Notes: generated by a model from the letters alone, not told the origin. DNA of 34,322 nucleotides from Tenderia sp965602225 (GCA_965602225.1 CBFCYE010000028.1:1-34322); one strand, 5' to 3'. Numbered from the stretch's first letter, positions 1 through 8,185 are shown. A program made the numbers and translations.

Positions 1-540
1 CTTAGGAATAAGCATCTTAATAGAATCCTCGTCCAGATGGTCGGAATGATTATGGGTAATCAAAACCACATCAATCACTGGCAGGCTGTTCGTTGAAGCA
101 AGCGTTTTAGAATATCGTACAGGACTAAACCATCCATAGGTGCCTGCTTGTTGTGAAAACATGGGATCGGTCAGGATCACTTTGTCATCGATCTTAATAA
201 GGAAGGTTGTATGCCCCAGCCAGGCGAATTGTAAATCACGCTGTGTATTCCACTGGGAAATATCAAATGGTTCCGCAGGCAACGAGGGGCTAGGTGTGTA
301 TTCTTCTGGTTTATTGAAGAAATAATCCCAGAAGGTCACCAGACTTTTTCCCCACTCAGTAGCTGGAACACGTTCCGGATTTTGGAATGTTTCACCATTC
401 CATTGTGGGCTTTCTTCTATGCTTTGCTGTCGATTCAAATCAGATGCATTGGTAGTGCTACATCCAAACATGGAAATCTGTATAACAAGAAATCCAATAA
501 GGAGGATGTGGTTAATTACTAATCTTTTTTTTGAATGCAC
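1..540 (-). CDS. MBL-fold metallohydrolase, lipoprotein-like (partial, 3' end off window)
   Basis: The minus strand reads open from a GTG at 540 to the window edge, giving the first 180 residues. The N-terminus is basic, then hydrophobic, and ends in MFGC with Cys27, which looks like a slightly atypical lipobox. WLGHTTFLIKI near residues 107-116, LTDPMF near 123-128 and the metal motif HNHSDH at 163-168 identify a metallo-beta-lactamase fold of the UlaG/NAPE-PLD-like group. These enzymes are metal-dependent hydrolases, often on phosphodiester or lactone substrates; the substrate here cannot be told. GAGAGA lies just upstream of the GTG as a possible ribosome binding site. The DNA looks more AT-rich than the rest of the window. 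The second metal-binding half is beyond the edge, so an intact gene is assumed rather than seen. Confidence 0.8.
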   Translation of the reverse strand, partial: MHSKKRLVINHILLIGFLVIQISMFGCSTTNASDLNRQQSIEESPQWNGETFQNPERVPATEWGKSLVTFWDYFFNKPEEYTPSPSLPAEPFDISQWNTQRDLQFAWLGHTTFLIKIDDKVILTDPMFSQQAGTYGWFSPVRYSKTLASTNSLPVIDVVLITHNHSDHLDEDSIKMLIPK

Positions 541-695
541 ATTCTCTCTCGGTATACAGAGCTAACGCTGAGTAGACACCAAACAGGGGTGATATAACAC
601 ACCATTTTGGTGTATATTCCCCCCAACCCCCAATTAAATAAATAATACTCGGATTTGAATGTATAGCCAGGGTGTTTCTTTTAAGCCACCAAAGC
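541..695. other. AT-rich intergenic stretch with a small inverted repeat
   Basis: This gap lies between two minus-strand genes and must hold the promoter of the MBL-fold gene and the 3' end of the gene before it. ACACCA (599-604) and TGGTGT (608-613) form a 6-bp hairpin, but it has no T-run on the minus strand, so it is not a convincing terminator. A C-rich tract (about 620-633) follows. I saw no credible ORF. Confidence 0.4.
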
Positions 696-1478
696 CTATG
701 GCCTTAGATATGTCTGTAGGCGATTGCGCCAGCCCGGCAGCCAGCGGACCTCATCACGTGTTGCATTTTTTGTTCGGCGGGTCAGGACGAAATCTGCGGC
801 ATGGACAAATTCTGGTATTACCGCTGCGTTGTTATCCATGTTCTCCAATACTTGTAGCAATCCCCAGCCCTGGCCTTTGTATCGTTCTTTTGTTGAAACA
901 CCTTCACCCTTGAAATTGACGTAGTCGATCAAGGCGTAGATGCCGTTGGGCTGTTGCGCGACACGGTAAAACTGTCTGCGGACATGGTCGCGTTGTGCCT
1001 TTGTTGCAACGGCGGTAAGCATCTTGGGTAAGGCGGCTTCCATGCGCTGCACTATAAATTCGACTTGCTGCGGAATGCTGTTGTGCAATAGTTGGCGCAG
1101 GCTGTTCATTTCGGCGCTGTTGATGTTGGCATAAAACACGTCGCGATTTGGCCAGGGCGCATCAACTGTTTTTATCAGCCAGTCGGGCAGGGCGGTGGTT
1201 TTTTGCAGCTGTTTGATCAGTTGTGGAAAGCTCTCAGTGAAGCTTTCTTCTACACCCTGCGGGTACCAGATGAAGTGGCCTATGCCAAACGAGGGGAAGG
1301 CTTCGCCCTTGTTCCAGACGGTTAGATTTTCTATCTTGCCTCGGCCTTCGTTTAACCAGATCTTTTGGCCGATGCTTTGTGCCTGTTTTGCTGTTAGTTG
1401 AATTTTGTAGTCAGCCGCAAGGGCTGCTTGGGAAATGACAATTGCTATGGCGATGGCGCTGATTAATCGAAGTAACAT
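696..1478 (-). CDS. Secreted protein of unknown function with lysozyme-like signature
   Basis: The 260-residue product has a clear signal peptide (hydrophobic residues 2-20, likely cleavage after ALA at 19-21), so it should be periplasmic. I do not recognise a named family. Residues 41-68 place a glutamate (NEG, Glu44) ahead of the sequence FGIGHF (Gly65-His68). This resembles the catalytic Glu and GIGH segment of T4-type lysozymes, although the spacing is a few residues longer. Further downstream are YVNFKGEG (186-193), GQGWGLLQV (202-210) and RWLPGWRNRL (245-254), which look like conserved core motifs. Its ATG lies inside the 3' end of the upstream membrane-protein gene (16-base overlap) with no strong ribosome binding site, suggesting translational coupling. 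A muramidase-like or peptidoglycan-binding role is inference from the motif only. Confidence 0.75.
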   Translation of the reverse strand: MLLRLISAIAIAIVISQAALAADYKIQLTAKQAQSIGQKIWLNEGRGKIENLTVWNKGEAFPSFGIGHFIWYPQGVEESFTESFPQLIKQLQKTTALPDWLIKTVDAPWPNRDVFYANINSAEMNSLRQLLHNSIPQQVEFIVQRMEAALPKMLTAVATKAQRDHVRRQFYRVAQQPNGIYALIDYVNFKGEGVSTKERYKGQGWGLLQVLENMDNNAAVIPEFVHAADFVLTRRTKNATRDEVRWLPGWRNRLQTYLRP

Positions 1479-1918
1479 TTTTTGGCAGACACTGGTTGTT
1501 TGTCGATGTTGTAGAGAGACTCTATTCGCCGACGATGAAAGATTGAGTAGTAGCGTATGTTGCTGGGTGCGTGTGCGATGAGACCGGAAATGATAATCAT
1601 GCTGAAAAATAACCAGCTGTCGTATTGCTCTGTGGTGAGTAATACGGCGAACAAAATCAGTTTGATAATGATGGCCTGGCCACGCAGCTGAAACAACCAG
1701 ACACCGTTTGACCAGATATCCAGCAGCATGATGGCAACGCCGCTGGCGATAGTGAGGTGAATGTAAAACAACCAGTCGGTGATGTATGTGTCGCTCAGGG
1801 CATAGGTGGCCATGCCTGCCATGCCAATCAGATGCCCGGTGCGCAATGTGATCTTGATCCAGCGTTTGGCTTTGAAGTCGCGGCTTTTTTGCGGGAATAT
1901 GAGTTGCGCTAGCTTCAT
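1463..1918 (-). CDS. Small multi-pass membrane protein of unknown function
   Basis: The 151-residue product has a basic N-terminus (residues 1-26) and about four hydrophobic segments (roughly 28-44, 50-68, 82-96 and 101-115), so it should be an inner-membrane protein. Directly after the last helix comes HAPSNIRYYSIFHRRR (116-131), a basic patch that looks like a family motif rather than chance. I cannot name the family or assign a function. It begins 39 bases after the uvrA stop on the same strand and overlaps the following lysozyme-like gene by 16 bases, so the two small genes probably form one unit, possibly transcribed with uvrA. The ribosome binding site before the ATG is weak. Confidence 0.75.
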   Translation of the reverse strand: MKLAQLIFPQKSRDFKAKRWIKITLRTGHLIGMAGMATYALSDTYITDWLFYIHLTIASGVAIMLLDIWSNGVWLFQLRGQAIIIKLILFAVLLTTEQYDSWLFFSMIIISGLIAHAPSNIRYYSIFHRRRIESLYNIDKQPVSAKKCYFD

Positions 1919-1957
1919 GTCAGCTTTGCAGGTAAGTCGGTGATGAAATAGGCCCCA

Positions 1958-4807
1958 TTACGAGGCCTGTTTTTCTTTATTTGCATCGATGTTTAACATG
2001 GGCAAAAGAAAGCGCCCAGTGTGTGACTCTGGGTTTACGGCCACTTGTTCCGGTGTGCCGATTGCTACAACCATGCCGCCTTTGTCGCCACCCTCTGGGC
2101 CGATGTCTATTAACCAGTCGGCTGTTTTGATGACGTCGAGATTGTGTTCAATGATGACGATGGTGTTGCCGTGGTCACGCAGTCTATGCAATACAGCCAG
2201 CAGTTGTTCGATGTCGTGAAAATGTAGCCCGGTGGTGGGTTCATCCAATATATAGAGTGTTTTGCCGGTATCGCGTTTGGATAGTTCGCGTGACAGTTTG
2301 ACGCGCTGTGCTTCACCGCCAGAGAGGGTGGTGGCGTTTTGCCCCAGGGTGATATAACTCAGGCCAACGTCCATCAGGGTTTGCAGTTTGCGTTTGATGG
2401 CAGGCACAGCGCTGAAAAATTCCACCGCGTCTTCGACAGTCATGGACAGCACTTCATAGATGTTCTTGCCCTTGTATTTCACATCCAGAGTTTCGCGGTT
2501 ATAACGTTTGCCTTTGCAGACATCACAGGGCACATAGATGTCGGGCAAAAAGTGCATTTCAACCTTGATTACGCCATCGCCCTGACAGGCTTCACAGCGA
2601 CCACCTTTGACATTAAAACTAAAACGTCCGGGGTTGTAACCACGCGAACGCGCTTCCTGGGTGCCGGAAAACAGATCACGAATCGGTGTGAACAGGCCGG
2701 TGTAAGTGGCCGGGTTAGAGCGCGGTGTTCTACCGATGGGGCTTTGGTCGATGTCGACAATCTTGTCGCACTGTTCCAGGCCGATGATCTCGGCGCAGGG
2801 GGCTGGATCATCGCCAGCGCCGTTGATCATCAGGGCGGCATTGCGATAGAGGGTGTCGTTGATCAGGGTTGATTTACCCGAGCCGGACACGCCGGTGACG
2901 CAGGTCATGAGTCCCTGTGGGATGTCGACGTTGATGCCTTTGAGGTTGTTGCCCGAGGCGCCGCGGATTTTGATTTGTCGTTCTGGATCAATCGGGGTGC
3001 GTTGCGCGGGTATGGCAATCTGTTTTTTGCCGGACAGATATTGGCCGGTGAGTGAATTGGGATTGTCGTAGACCTGTTGCGGCGTGCCTTGCGCTACGAT
3101 TTCACCACCGTGAACGCCGGCACCTGGGCCAATGTCGACCACGTAGTCGGCGCAACGGATGGCGTCTTCATCATGTTCAACCACGATGACGGTGTTGCCG
3201 AGGTCGCGTAGATAAGTGAGGGTTTCGATCAGGCGTTCGTTGTCTCGCTGATGCAGGCCGATGGAGGGTTCATCAAGCACGTACATCACGCCCACCAAAC
3301 CGGCACCGATCTGGCTGGCCAGTCTAATTCTTTGCGCTTCACCCCCTGAGAGGCTATCGGCACTGCGCTCCAGGCTGAGGTAATCAAGGCCGACGTTGAC
3401 CAGGAACTTGAGTCGCTCCTGTACCTCTTTGACGATCTTGGTGGCGATCTGGCCACGCTTGCCTGGCAGTGTCAGCTCGCTGAAAAATTCATGCGCCCGG
3501 CCCACGGCCATACGGCTGACTTCCGGTAGTGTCAGGCCGGCGACGAAGACATTACGTGCTTCGGTGCGTAGTCGGGCGCCGCCGCAATCGGGACAGTTTT
3601 GGTGGCTGAGGTATTTGCTTAATTCTTCACGCACGGCGTTGGATTCAGTTTCGCGGTAACGCCGTTCCATATTGGGGATGATGCCTTCAAACGGCGCCAG
3701 CTTGGTTTTGGCCTGGCCCTTATCATTGAAGAAGGTCATTTCGACCTTTTCTTTGCCGCTGCCGAATAGCAACACCTGGCGAATCTCATCATCCAGCTCT
3801 TGGTAGGGTGCGTCGAGATCAAAGCCGTAAAAGGCCGACAAGGATTGCAACAGCTGGAAATAGTAGGCGTTGCGTCTATCCCAGCCGCGAATGGCGCCGC
3901 TGGCCAGGCTCGATTCCGGGTGATGTATCACGCGGGCTGGATCGATGAACTGATTGACGCCCAGGCCATCACAGCTGGGGCAGGCGCCAAACGGATTGTT
4001 AAACGAAAAGATGCGTGGTTCCAGTTCGGCCAGGCTGTAGCCGCATTCGGAACAGGCAAACTTGGCCGAGTAGACCAGGTCGGGTTTTTTCTCATCCATG
4101 TAGGCGATGCGGGCAATGCCGTCAGACAGGTTGAGCGCAGTTTCAAATGATTCGGCCAGGCGTTGCTTCATATCTTCACGCACCTTGAACCTATCTACCA
4201 CGGCTTCAATGGTGTGTTTTTTCTTGGCATCCAGTTCGGGGGTTTGGTCTAACTCGACGATTTCTCCGTCGATGCGGGCGCGTATAAACCCCTGGCTGCG
4301 TAGTTCGGCCAGCATCGACAGGTGTTCACCCTTGCGACCGTCGATGACGGGGGCCAGCAGCATCAGCTTGGTGCCTTCTTCCAGATCCAGGGTGTGGTCG
4401 ACCATTTGGCTGACGGTTTGGGCCTCGAGCACCAGATTGTGTTTGGGGCAGCGTGGTTCGCCAACACGGGCGAACAGCAGACGCAGGTAATCGTAGATTT
4501 CGGTGACGGTGCCGACGGTGGAGCGCGGATTGTGCGAGGTGGATTTCTGTTCGATGGAGATCGCCGGCGACAGGCCTTCGATATGATCGACATCGGGTTT
4601 TTCCATGATCGACAGGAACTGGCGGGCATAGCTGGACAGCGATTCGACATAGCGGCGCTGGCCTTCAGCATAAATAGTATCGAAGGCGAGTGATGATTTG
4701 CCCGAACCGGACAGGCCGGTGATGACGATTAATTTATCCCTGGGAAGGTCAATGTCAATATTCTTGAGATTGTGGGTGCGGGCACCGCGGATGTGGATAG
4801 TATCCAT
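1958..4807 (-). CDS. uvrA: UvrA, excinuclease ABC subunit A
   Basis: UvrA is the damage-recognition ATPase of nucleotide excision repair; it acts as a dimer and loads UvrB at lesions. The product is 949 residues, close to the usual 940. Two ABC ATPase modules are visible: Walker A GLSGSGKS at residues 31-38 with signature LSGGEAQRIRL, and a second Walker A GVSGSGKS with signature LSGGEAQRVKL. Zinc-finger cysteines occur as CSECG...CPSC, CPDC and CEAC...CDVC. The frame is open 20 codons further upstream, but the ATG at 4807 gives MDTIHIRGARTHNLKNI, matching the family N-terminus, and has GGAAAAG upstream. The gene is divergent from the YajR-like transporter. I found no good LexA box in the gap. 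Confidence 0.97.
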   Translation of the reverse strand: MDTIHIRGARTHNLKNIDIDLPRDKLIVITGLSGSGKSSLAFDTIYAEGQRRYVESLSSYARQFLSIMEKPDVDHIEGLSPAISIEQKSTSHNPRSTVGTVTEIYDYLRLLFARVGEPRCPKHNLVLEAQTVSQMVDHTLDLEEGTKLMLLAPVIDGRKGEHLSMLAELRSQGFIRARIDGEIVELDQTPELDAKKKHTIEAVVDRFKVREDMKQRLAESFETALNLSDGIARIAYMDEKKPDLVYSAKFACSECGYSLAELEPRIFSFNNPFGACPSCDGLGVNQFIDPARVIHHPESSLASGAIRGWDRRNAYYFQLLQSLSAFYGFDLDAPYQELDDEIRQVLLFGSGKEKVEMTFFNDKGQAKTKLAPFEGIIPNMERRYRETESNAVREELSKYLSHQNCPDCGGARLRTEARNVFVAGLTLPEVSRMAVGRAHEFFSELTLPGKRGQIATKIVKEVQERLKFLVNVGLDYLSLERSADSLSGGEAQRIRLASQIGAGLVGVMYVLDEPSIGLHQRDNERLIETLTYLRDLGNTVIVVEHDEDAIRCADYVVDIGPGAGVHGGEIVAQGTPQQVYDNPNSLTGQYLSGKKQIAIPAQRTPIDPERQIKIRGASGNNLKGINVDIPQGLMTCVTGVSGSGKSTLINDTLYRNAALMINGAGDDPAPCAEIIGLEQCDKIVDIDQSPIGRTPRSNPATYTGLFTPIRDLFSGTQEARSRGYNPGRFSFNVKGGRCEACQGDGVIKVEMHFLPDIYVPCDVCKGKRYNRETLDVKYKGKNIYEVLSMTVEDAVEFFSAVPAIKRKLQTLMDVGLSYITLGQNATTLSGGEAQRVKLSRELSKRDTGKTLYILDEPTTGLHFHDIEQLLAVLHRLRDHGNTIVIIEHNLDVIKTADWLIDIGPEGGDKGGMVVAIGTPEQVAVNPESHTGRFLLPMLNIDANKEKQAS

Positions 4808-4837
4808 ACTGCTTTTCCGTCGCTTAGTGAACCTGTT

Positions 4838-4867
4838 AATATACGACCTTTTCACTGCACTAAGCAA
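4838..4867 (-). promoter_or_regulatory. Candidate sigma-70 promoter of uvrA
   Basis: On the minus strand TTGCTT (4867-4862) and TATATT (4843-4838) are separated by 18 bases. This would start transcription near 4831, about 24 bases before the chosen uvrA ATG. Both hexamers are close to consensus. The prediction is by eye only. Confidence 0.45.
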
Positions 4868-4881
4868 AGCGAAATCCCATT

Positions 4882-6303
4882 ATGAATTCAGGCATGACCC
4901 CAACCGAACGTCGCTCCGCCTTCTCGCTGGCGGGTATTTTTAGCACGCGTATGTTGGGTTTGTTCATGATATTGCCTGTGTTTGCGCTTTATTCCGAGCA
5001 CCTGATTGACGCAACACCATTTTTGATTGGTCTGGCGATGGGTATATATGGTCTGACCCAGGCGACTTTGCAGATTCCGTTTGGCATGTTGTCCGACCGC
5101 ATCGGTCGTAAGCCAGTGATCTATGCCGGCCTGGCTATCTTTGCCATAGGCAGTGTGGTGGCCGCCATGTCGGATTCGATTACCGGCATCATTATCGGCC
5201 GGGCCATACAGGGTGCCGGTGCCATTGCCGCCGCAGTGATGGCGCTGGCGGCTGACCTGACCCGTGAAGAACATCGCCTCAAGGCCATGGCCATCATGGG
5301 GATGAGCATGGGGGTATCGTTTTCCATCGCCCTGATCCTGGGGCCGATATTTAATTCCTGGTTTGGTCTGCACGGCATCTTCTGGATGACCGCTGTGCTG
5401 GCATTAGTGGGGATGGCGATTCTGGGGCTGCTAGTGCCAACCCCGGTGGTGAGTCGTTTTCATCGTGATGCCGAGCCGGTGCCAGCCCAGTTCAAAAACG
5501 TCCTCGGTGACACTCAGCTGCTGCGGCTTGATTTCGGTATCTTTGTCCTGCACATGATCCTGACCGCGACCTTTGTTGCCGTGCCGCTAACGCTACGTGA
5601 TCAGGCCGGTATGGCCAGTGCCGATCACTGGATGATTTATCTGTTTGTGCTGGTGGTGTCGTTTATTGCCATGGTGCCGTTCATTATCATCGCCGAGAAA
5701 AAGCGCAAGATGAAACAGATTTTTGTCGGTGCCATTGCCCTGCTGATGGTGGCGGTGTTTTCGCTGAGCCAGATCAGCACCTCGGTCACCGGCATCGTCA
5801 TCGCCCTGTTGGCCTTTTTCCTGGCCTTTAATCTGCTGGAGGCCTCCCTGCCTTCTTTGGTGGCCAAGATTGCCCCCGCAGATAAAAAGGGCACGGCGAT
5901 GGGGGTCTATTCCAGCTCCCAGTTCATGGGGGCATTCGTCGGCGGCGTCTCGGGTGGCTGGTTGTACCAGTACATGGGCGATGTCGCCGTGTTTACGTTT
6001 TGTGGCCTGCTGGCCTCAATCTGGCTGATCCTAGCGGCTACCATGAAGGCACCACGTCACCTTGGCAGCTACATGATAAATGTTGGCCAAGTTGATGATG
6101 CAAAAGCAAAATTACTCGGTGGTGAGATTGCCAAGGTGGCTGGTGTAGTCGAGGTGACAGTGATTCCGGAAGACGGCGTGGCCTACCTGAAAATCGATAG
6201 CCAGCTGGTTGATGAAGAGGCGTTGGATAAGTTTTCTATCTCGGATGAAGAATTGAATTCAGAGGCAGATGCCACACCAGCGGCAGACAAGGTGCTGGTG
6301 TGA
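4882..6303 (+). CDS. yajR: MFS transporter, YajR-like, with C-terminal YAM-type domain
   Basis: The 473-residue protein is an inner-membrane transporter of the major facilitator superfamily with about 12 hydrophobic helices over residues 15-390. The motif-A loop GMLSDRIGRKPV follows helix 2. After the last helix is a soluble tail (about 395-455, beginning near GSYMINVG) with alternating beta/alpha character. This matches the ferredoxin-like YAM domain of E. coli YajR, and the last 20 or so residues are acidic and probably unstructured. The N-terminus MNSGMTPTERRSAF also resembles YajR. The substrate is unknown for the family. An in-frame ATG at 4894 is an alternative start; neither start has a strong ribosome binding site. 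It lies between uvrA and ssb. Confidence 0.88.
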   Translation: MNSGMTPTERRSAFSLAGIFSTRMLGLFMILPVFALYSEHLIDATPFLIGLAMGIYGLTQATLQIPFGMLSDRIGRKPVIYAGLAIFAIGSVVAAMSDSITGIIIGRAIQGAGAIAAAVMALAADLTREEHRLKAMAIMGMSMGVSFSIALILGPIFNSWFGLHGIFWMTAVLALVGMAILGLLVPTPVVSRFHRDAEPVPAQFKNVLGDTQLLRLDFGIFVLHMILTATFVAVPLTLRDQAGMASADHWMIYLFVLVVSFIAMVPFIIIAEKKRKMKQIFVGAIALLMVAVFSLSQISTSVTGIVIALLAFFLAFNLLEASLPSLVAKIAPADKKGTAMGVYSSSQFMGAFVGGVSGGWLYQYMGDVAVFTFCGLLASIWLILAATMKAPRHLGSYMINVGQVDDAKAKLLGGEIAKVAGVVEVTVIPEDGVAYLKIDSQLVDEEALDKFSISDEELNSEADATPAADKVLV

Positions 6304-6304
6304 T

Positions 6305-6336
6305 AGTCTCACCCACAACATGAGACGAAGGTCTCA
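6305..6336 (+). promoter_or_regulatory. Three-part inverted repeat in the ssb leader
   Basis: GTCTCA (6306-6311), TGAGAC (6321-6326) and GTCTCA (6331-6336) lie between the yajR stop and ssb. The central copy can pair with either flank, forming a tight hairpin with a GAAG loop or an alternative one with a 9-base loop. There is no T-run, so a simple terminator is unlikely. It could be an operator or a leader-RNA structure. Confidence 0.35.
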
Positions 6337-6371
6337 ATACAATAATCGTTATATTTATTAGGAGTATTTCC

Positions 6372-6896
6372 ATGGCAAGAGGCATTAATAAAGTCATCCT
6401 TATCGGCAATCTGGGTAAAGATCCAGAAGTACGTTACATGCCCAGTGGCGGCGCAGTTGCTAACCTTACCGTGGCTACATCTGAAAGCTGGAAAGATAAA
6501 AAAACCGGTGAAAACCAGGAAAAGACTGAATGGCATCGCGTAGTGATGTTTAACCGTCTGGGTGAGATTGCTGGCGAATACCTGAAAAAGGGTTCCAAGG
6601 TCTATATCGAAGGCAAGCTGCAAACCCGCAAATGGCAGAACAAGGATGGTCAGGATCAGTACACTACTGAGATCGTTGCCAATGAAATGCAAATGCTCGA
6701 TGGTCGTGGTGGTTCAGATTTTGGTGGTGGTCAGGGCCAGGGCGGCGGTCAACAACAGGGCCAGGGTGGTGGTTATCAGCAGAACCAGGGCGGCGGCGGT
6801 TATCAACAAAACCAGCAGTCAGCACCACAACAGCAGTCTGCACCGCAGAAAAATAACTCAGGTTTTGATGACTTCGATGATGATATTCCGTTTTAA
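6372..6896 (+). CDS. ssb: Single-stranded DNA-binding protein
   Basis: SSB coats single-stranded DNA during replication, repair and recombination and recruits partners through its C-terminal tip. The 174-residue product has the OB fold at residues 1-110, beginning MARGINKVILIGNLGKDPEV and including WHRVVMFNRLGEIAGEYL. A Gly/Gln-rich disordered linker (about 115-155, encoded by short imperfect GGY/QQ repeats) follows. The protein ends in the acidic tip DFDDDIPF that binds partner proteins. AGGAG at 6360-6364 is a good ribosome binding site. Lying next to uvrA is typical of gammaproteobacteria, although here a transporter gene sits between them. A terminator follows directly. Confidence 0.97.
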   Translation: MARGINKVILIGNLGKDPEVRYMPSGGAVANLTVATSESWKDKKTGENQEKTEWHRVVMFNRLGEIAGEYLKKGSKVYIEGKLQTRKWQNKDGQDQYTTEIVANEMQMLDGRGGSDFGGGQGQGGGQQQGQGGGYQQNQGGGGYQQNQQSAPQQQSAPQKNNSGFDDFDDDIPF

Positions 6897-6934
6897 GGAT
6901 TACCTTAGACTGCAATTAAAAAATACACTTTAAG

Positions 6935-6956
6935 GCCCTGTTTATCAGGGCTTTTT
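6935..6956 (+). terminator. Intrinsic terminator after ssb
   Basis: GCCCTG (6935-6940) and CAGGGC (6946-6951) form a stem with a 5-base loop, followed by TTTTT (6952-6956). It lies 39 bases after the ssb stop. Confidence 0.85.
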
Positions 6957-6971
6957 AGTTTTGTTTATAAT
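6942..6971 (+). promoter_or_regulatory. Candidate promoter of sucCD, overlapping the ssb terminator
   Basis: A perfect TATAAT occurs at 6966-6971. The best -35 at a reasonable distance is TTATCA (6942-6947, 18-base spacer), which lies in the loop and 3' arm of the ssb terminator. Transcription would start near 6978, about 38 bases before the sucC ATG. Confidence 0.5.
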
Positions 6972-7015
6972 TGTCGATAAGAATAGACAGTAAAAGCAAA
7001 AAACAAGGGACTGTG

Positions 7016-8185
7016 ATGAATCTACACGAGTATCAAGCCAAACAAGTGTTCGCCGAATACGGTGTGCCGGTATTAAAAGGTGTGGCAGCCAAGTCTGTCG
7101 CTGAGGTTGAAGCCGCTGCCAAGGAGTTAGGTGGTGATGGCTGGGTGATTAAGGCCCAGGTTCATGCCGGTGGTCGCGGTAAGGCCGGTGGGGTGAAACT
7201 GGTCAAGACGGTTGCTGAGCTAAAGCAGGTTGCTGAAGGCTATCTGGGTTCAAATCTGGTCACCCATCAAACCGATGCCAAGGGTCTGCCGATCAATACG
7301 GTGTTTGTTGAGTCGCTTTGTGATATCGACAAAGAGCTGTATGTCAGCCTGATGGTCGACCGTGCCTCTGAGCGTATCGTCATTATGGCCTCGGCCATGG
7401 GTGGCATGGATATCGAAGAGGTGGCCGAGAACCAGCCCGAAGCGCTGATCAAGGTGGCGGTTGACCCTGTTGTCGGTTTGATGCCGTACCAGTGTCGCCA
7501 AATCAGTTTTGGTATGGGCTTGCCGGGTGCATTGGCTGGGCAGATGACCAAACTGTTAATGGGGCTCTATAAGATGTTCATCGAAAAGGATGCCAGTCTG
7601 GTGGAGATCAATCCACTGGTGGTGACCAAGCAGGGTGATGTAGTCGCCCTGGATGGCAAGATGGGTATTGATGGTAGTGCTCTGTATCGTCAGAAGGCAC
7701 TGGCTGAAATGCAAGACGCCTCGCAGGAAGACCCTACCGAACACGAAGCGGAACAGCATGGTCTCAACTATGTGACGCTGGATGGCGAGATCGGTTGCAT
7801 GGTCAATGGTGCTGGTCTGGCCATGGCGACCATGGATTTGATCAAACTCAATGGTGGCAACCCGGCCAACTTTCTTGATGTTGGCGGTGGCACCACGGCT
7901 GAAAAAGTTGCCGAGGCCTTTAAGCTGATTCTGGCAGATTCAAAAGTCAAAGCGGTATTGGTCAACATCTTCGGCGGCATTGTTCGTTGTAACCTGATTG
8001 CTGAAGGCATCATCGCTGCGGTGAAAGAGGTTGGGGTGAAGATTCCGGTGGTGGTGCGTCTCGAAGGCACCAACGCCCAGCAGGGACGTGATTTATTGGA
8101 CAACAGCGGTTTGGCCATTACCAGTGCAGCCAACCTGACCGATGCGGCTCAGACGGTTGTCGCTGCTTCTAAAGGAGGTAACTAA
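7016..8185 (+). CDS. sucC: Succinyl-CoA synthetase (ADP-forming), beta subunit
   Basis: SucC pairs with SucD to interconvert succinyl-CoA and succinate with ATP or GTP formation in the TCA cycle. The 389-residue product matches the usual 388. The N-terminal ATP-grasp fold begins MNLHEYQAKQVFAEYGVPV and contains the nucleotide-binding region around VHAGGRGKAGGVKL. The C-terminal CoA-ligase domain has the conserved NIFGGIVRC and VRLEGTNAQQGRDLL segments. An in-frame upstream start at 6971 is rejected because the ATG at 7016 gives the conserved N-terminus and has AAGGGA just before it. The sucC stop and the sucD ATG are one base apart, so the two are co-translated. Confidence 0.97.
   Translation: MNLHEYQAKQVFAEYGVPVLKGVAAKSVAEVEAAAKELGGDGWVIKAQVHAGGRGKAGGVKLVKTVAELKQVAEGYLGSNLVTHQTDAKGLPINTVFVESLCDIDKELYVSLMVDRASERIVIMASAMGGMDIEEVAENQPEALIKVAVDPVVGLMPYQCRQISFGMGLPGALAGQMTKLLMGLYKMFIEKDASLVEINPLVVTKQGDVVALDGKMGIDGSALYRQKALAEMQDASQEDPTEHEAEQHGLNYVTLDGEIGCMVNGAGLAMATMDLIKLNGGNPANFLDVGGGTTAEKVAEAFKLILADSKVKAVLVNIFGGIVRCNLIAEGIIAAVKEVGVKIPVVVRLEGTNAQQGRDLLDNSGLAITSAANLTDAAQTVVAASKGGN

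Noticed and set aside
4808..4881. Possible LexA/SOS box in the uvrA-yajR gap
   Set aside because: CTGTTAATATACGACC keeps only the left half (CTGT) of the CTGT-N8-ACAG pattern; the right half does not match.
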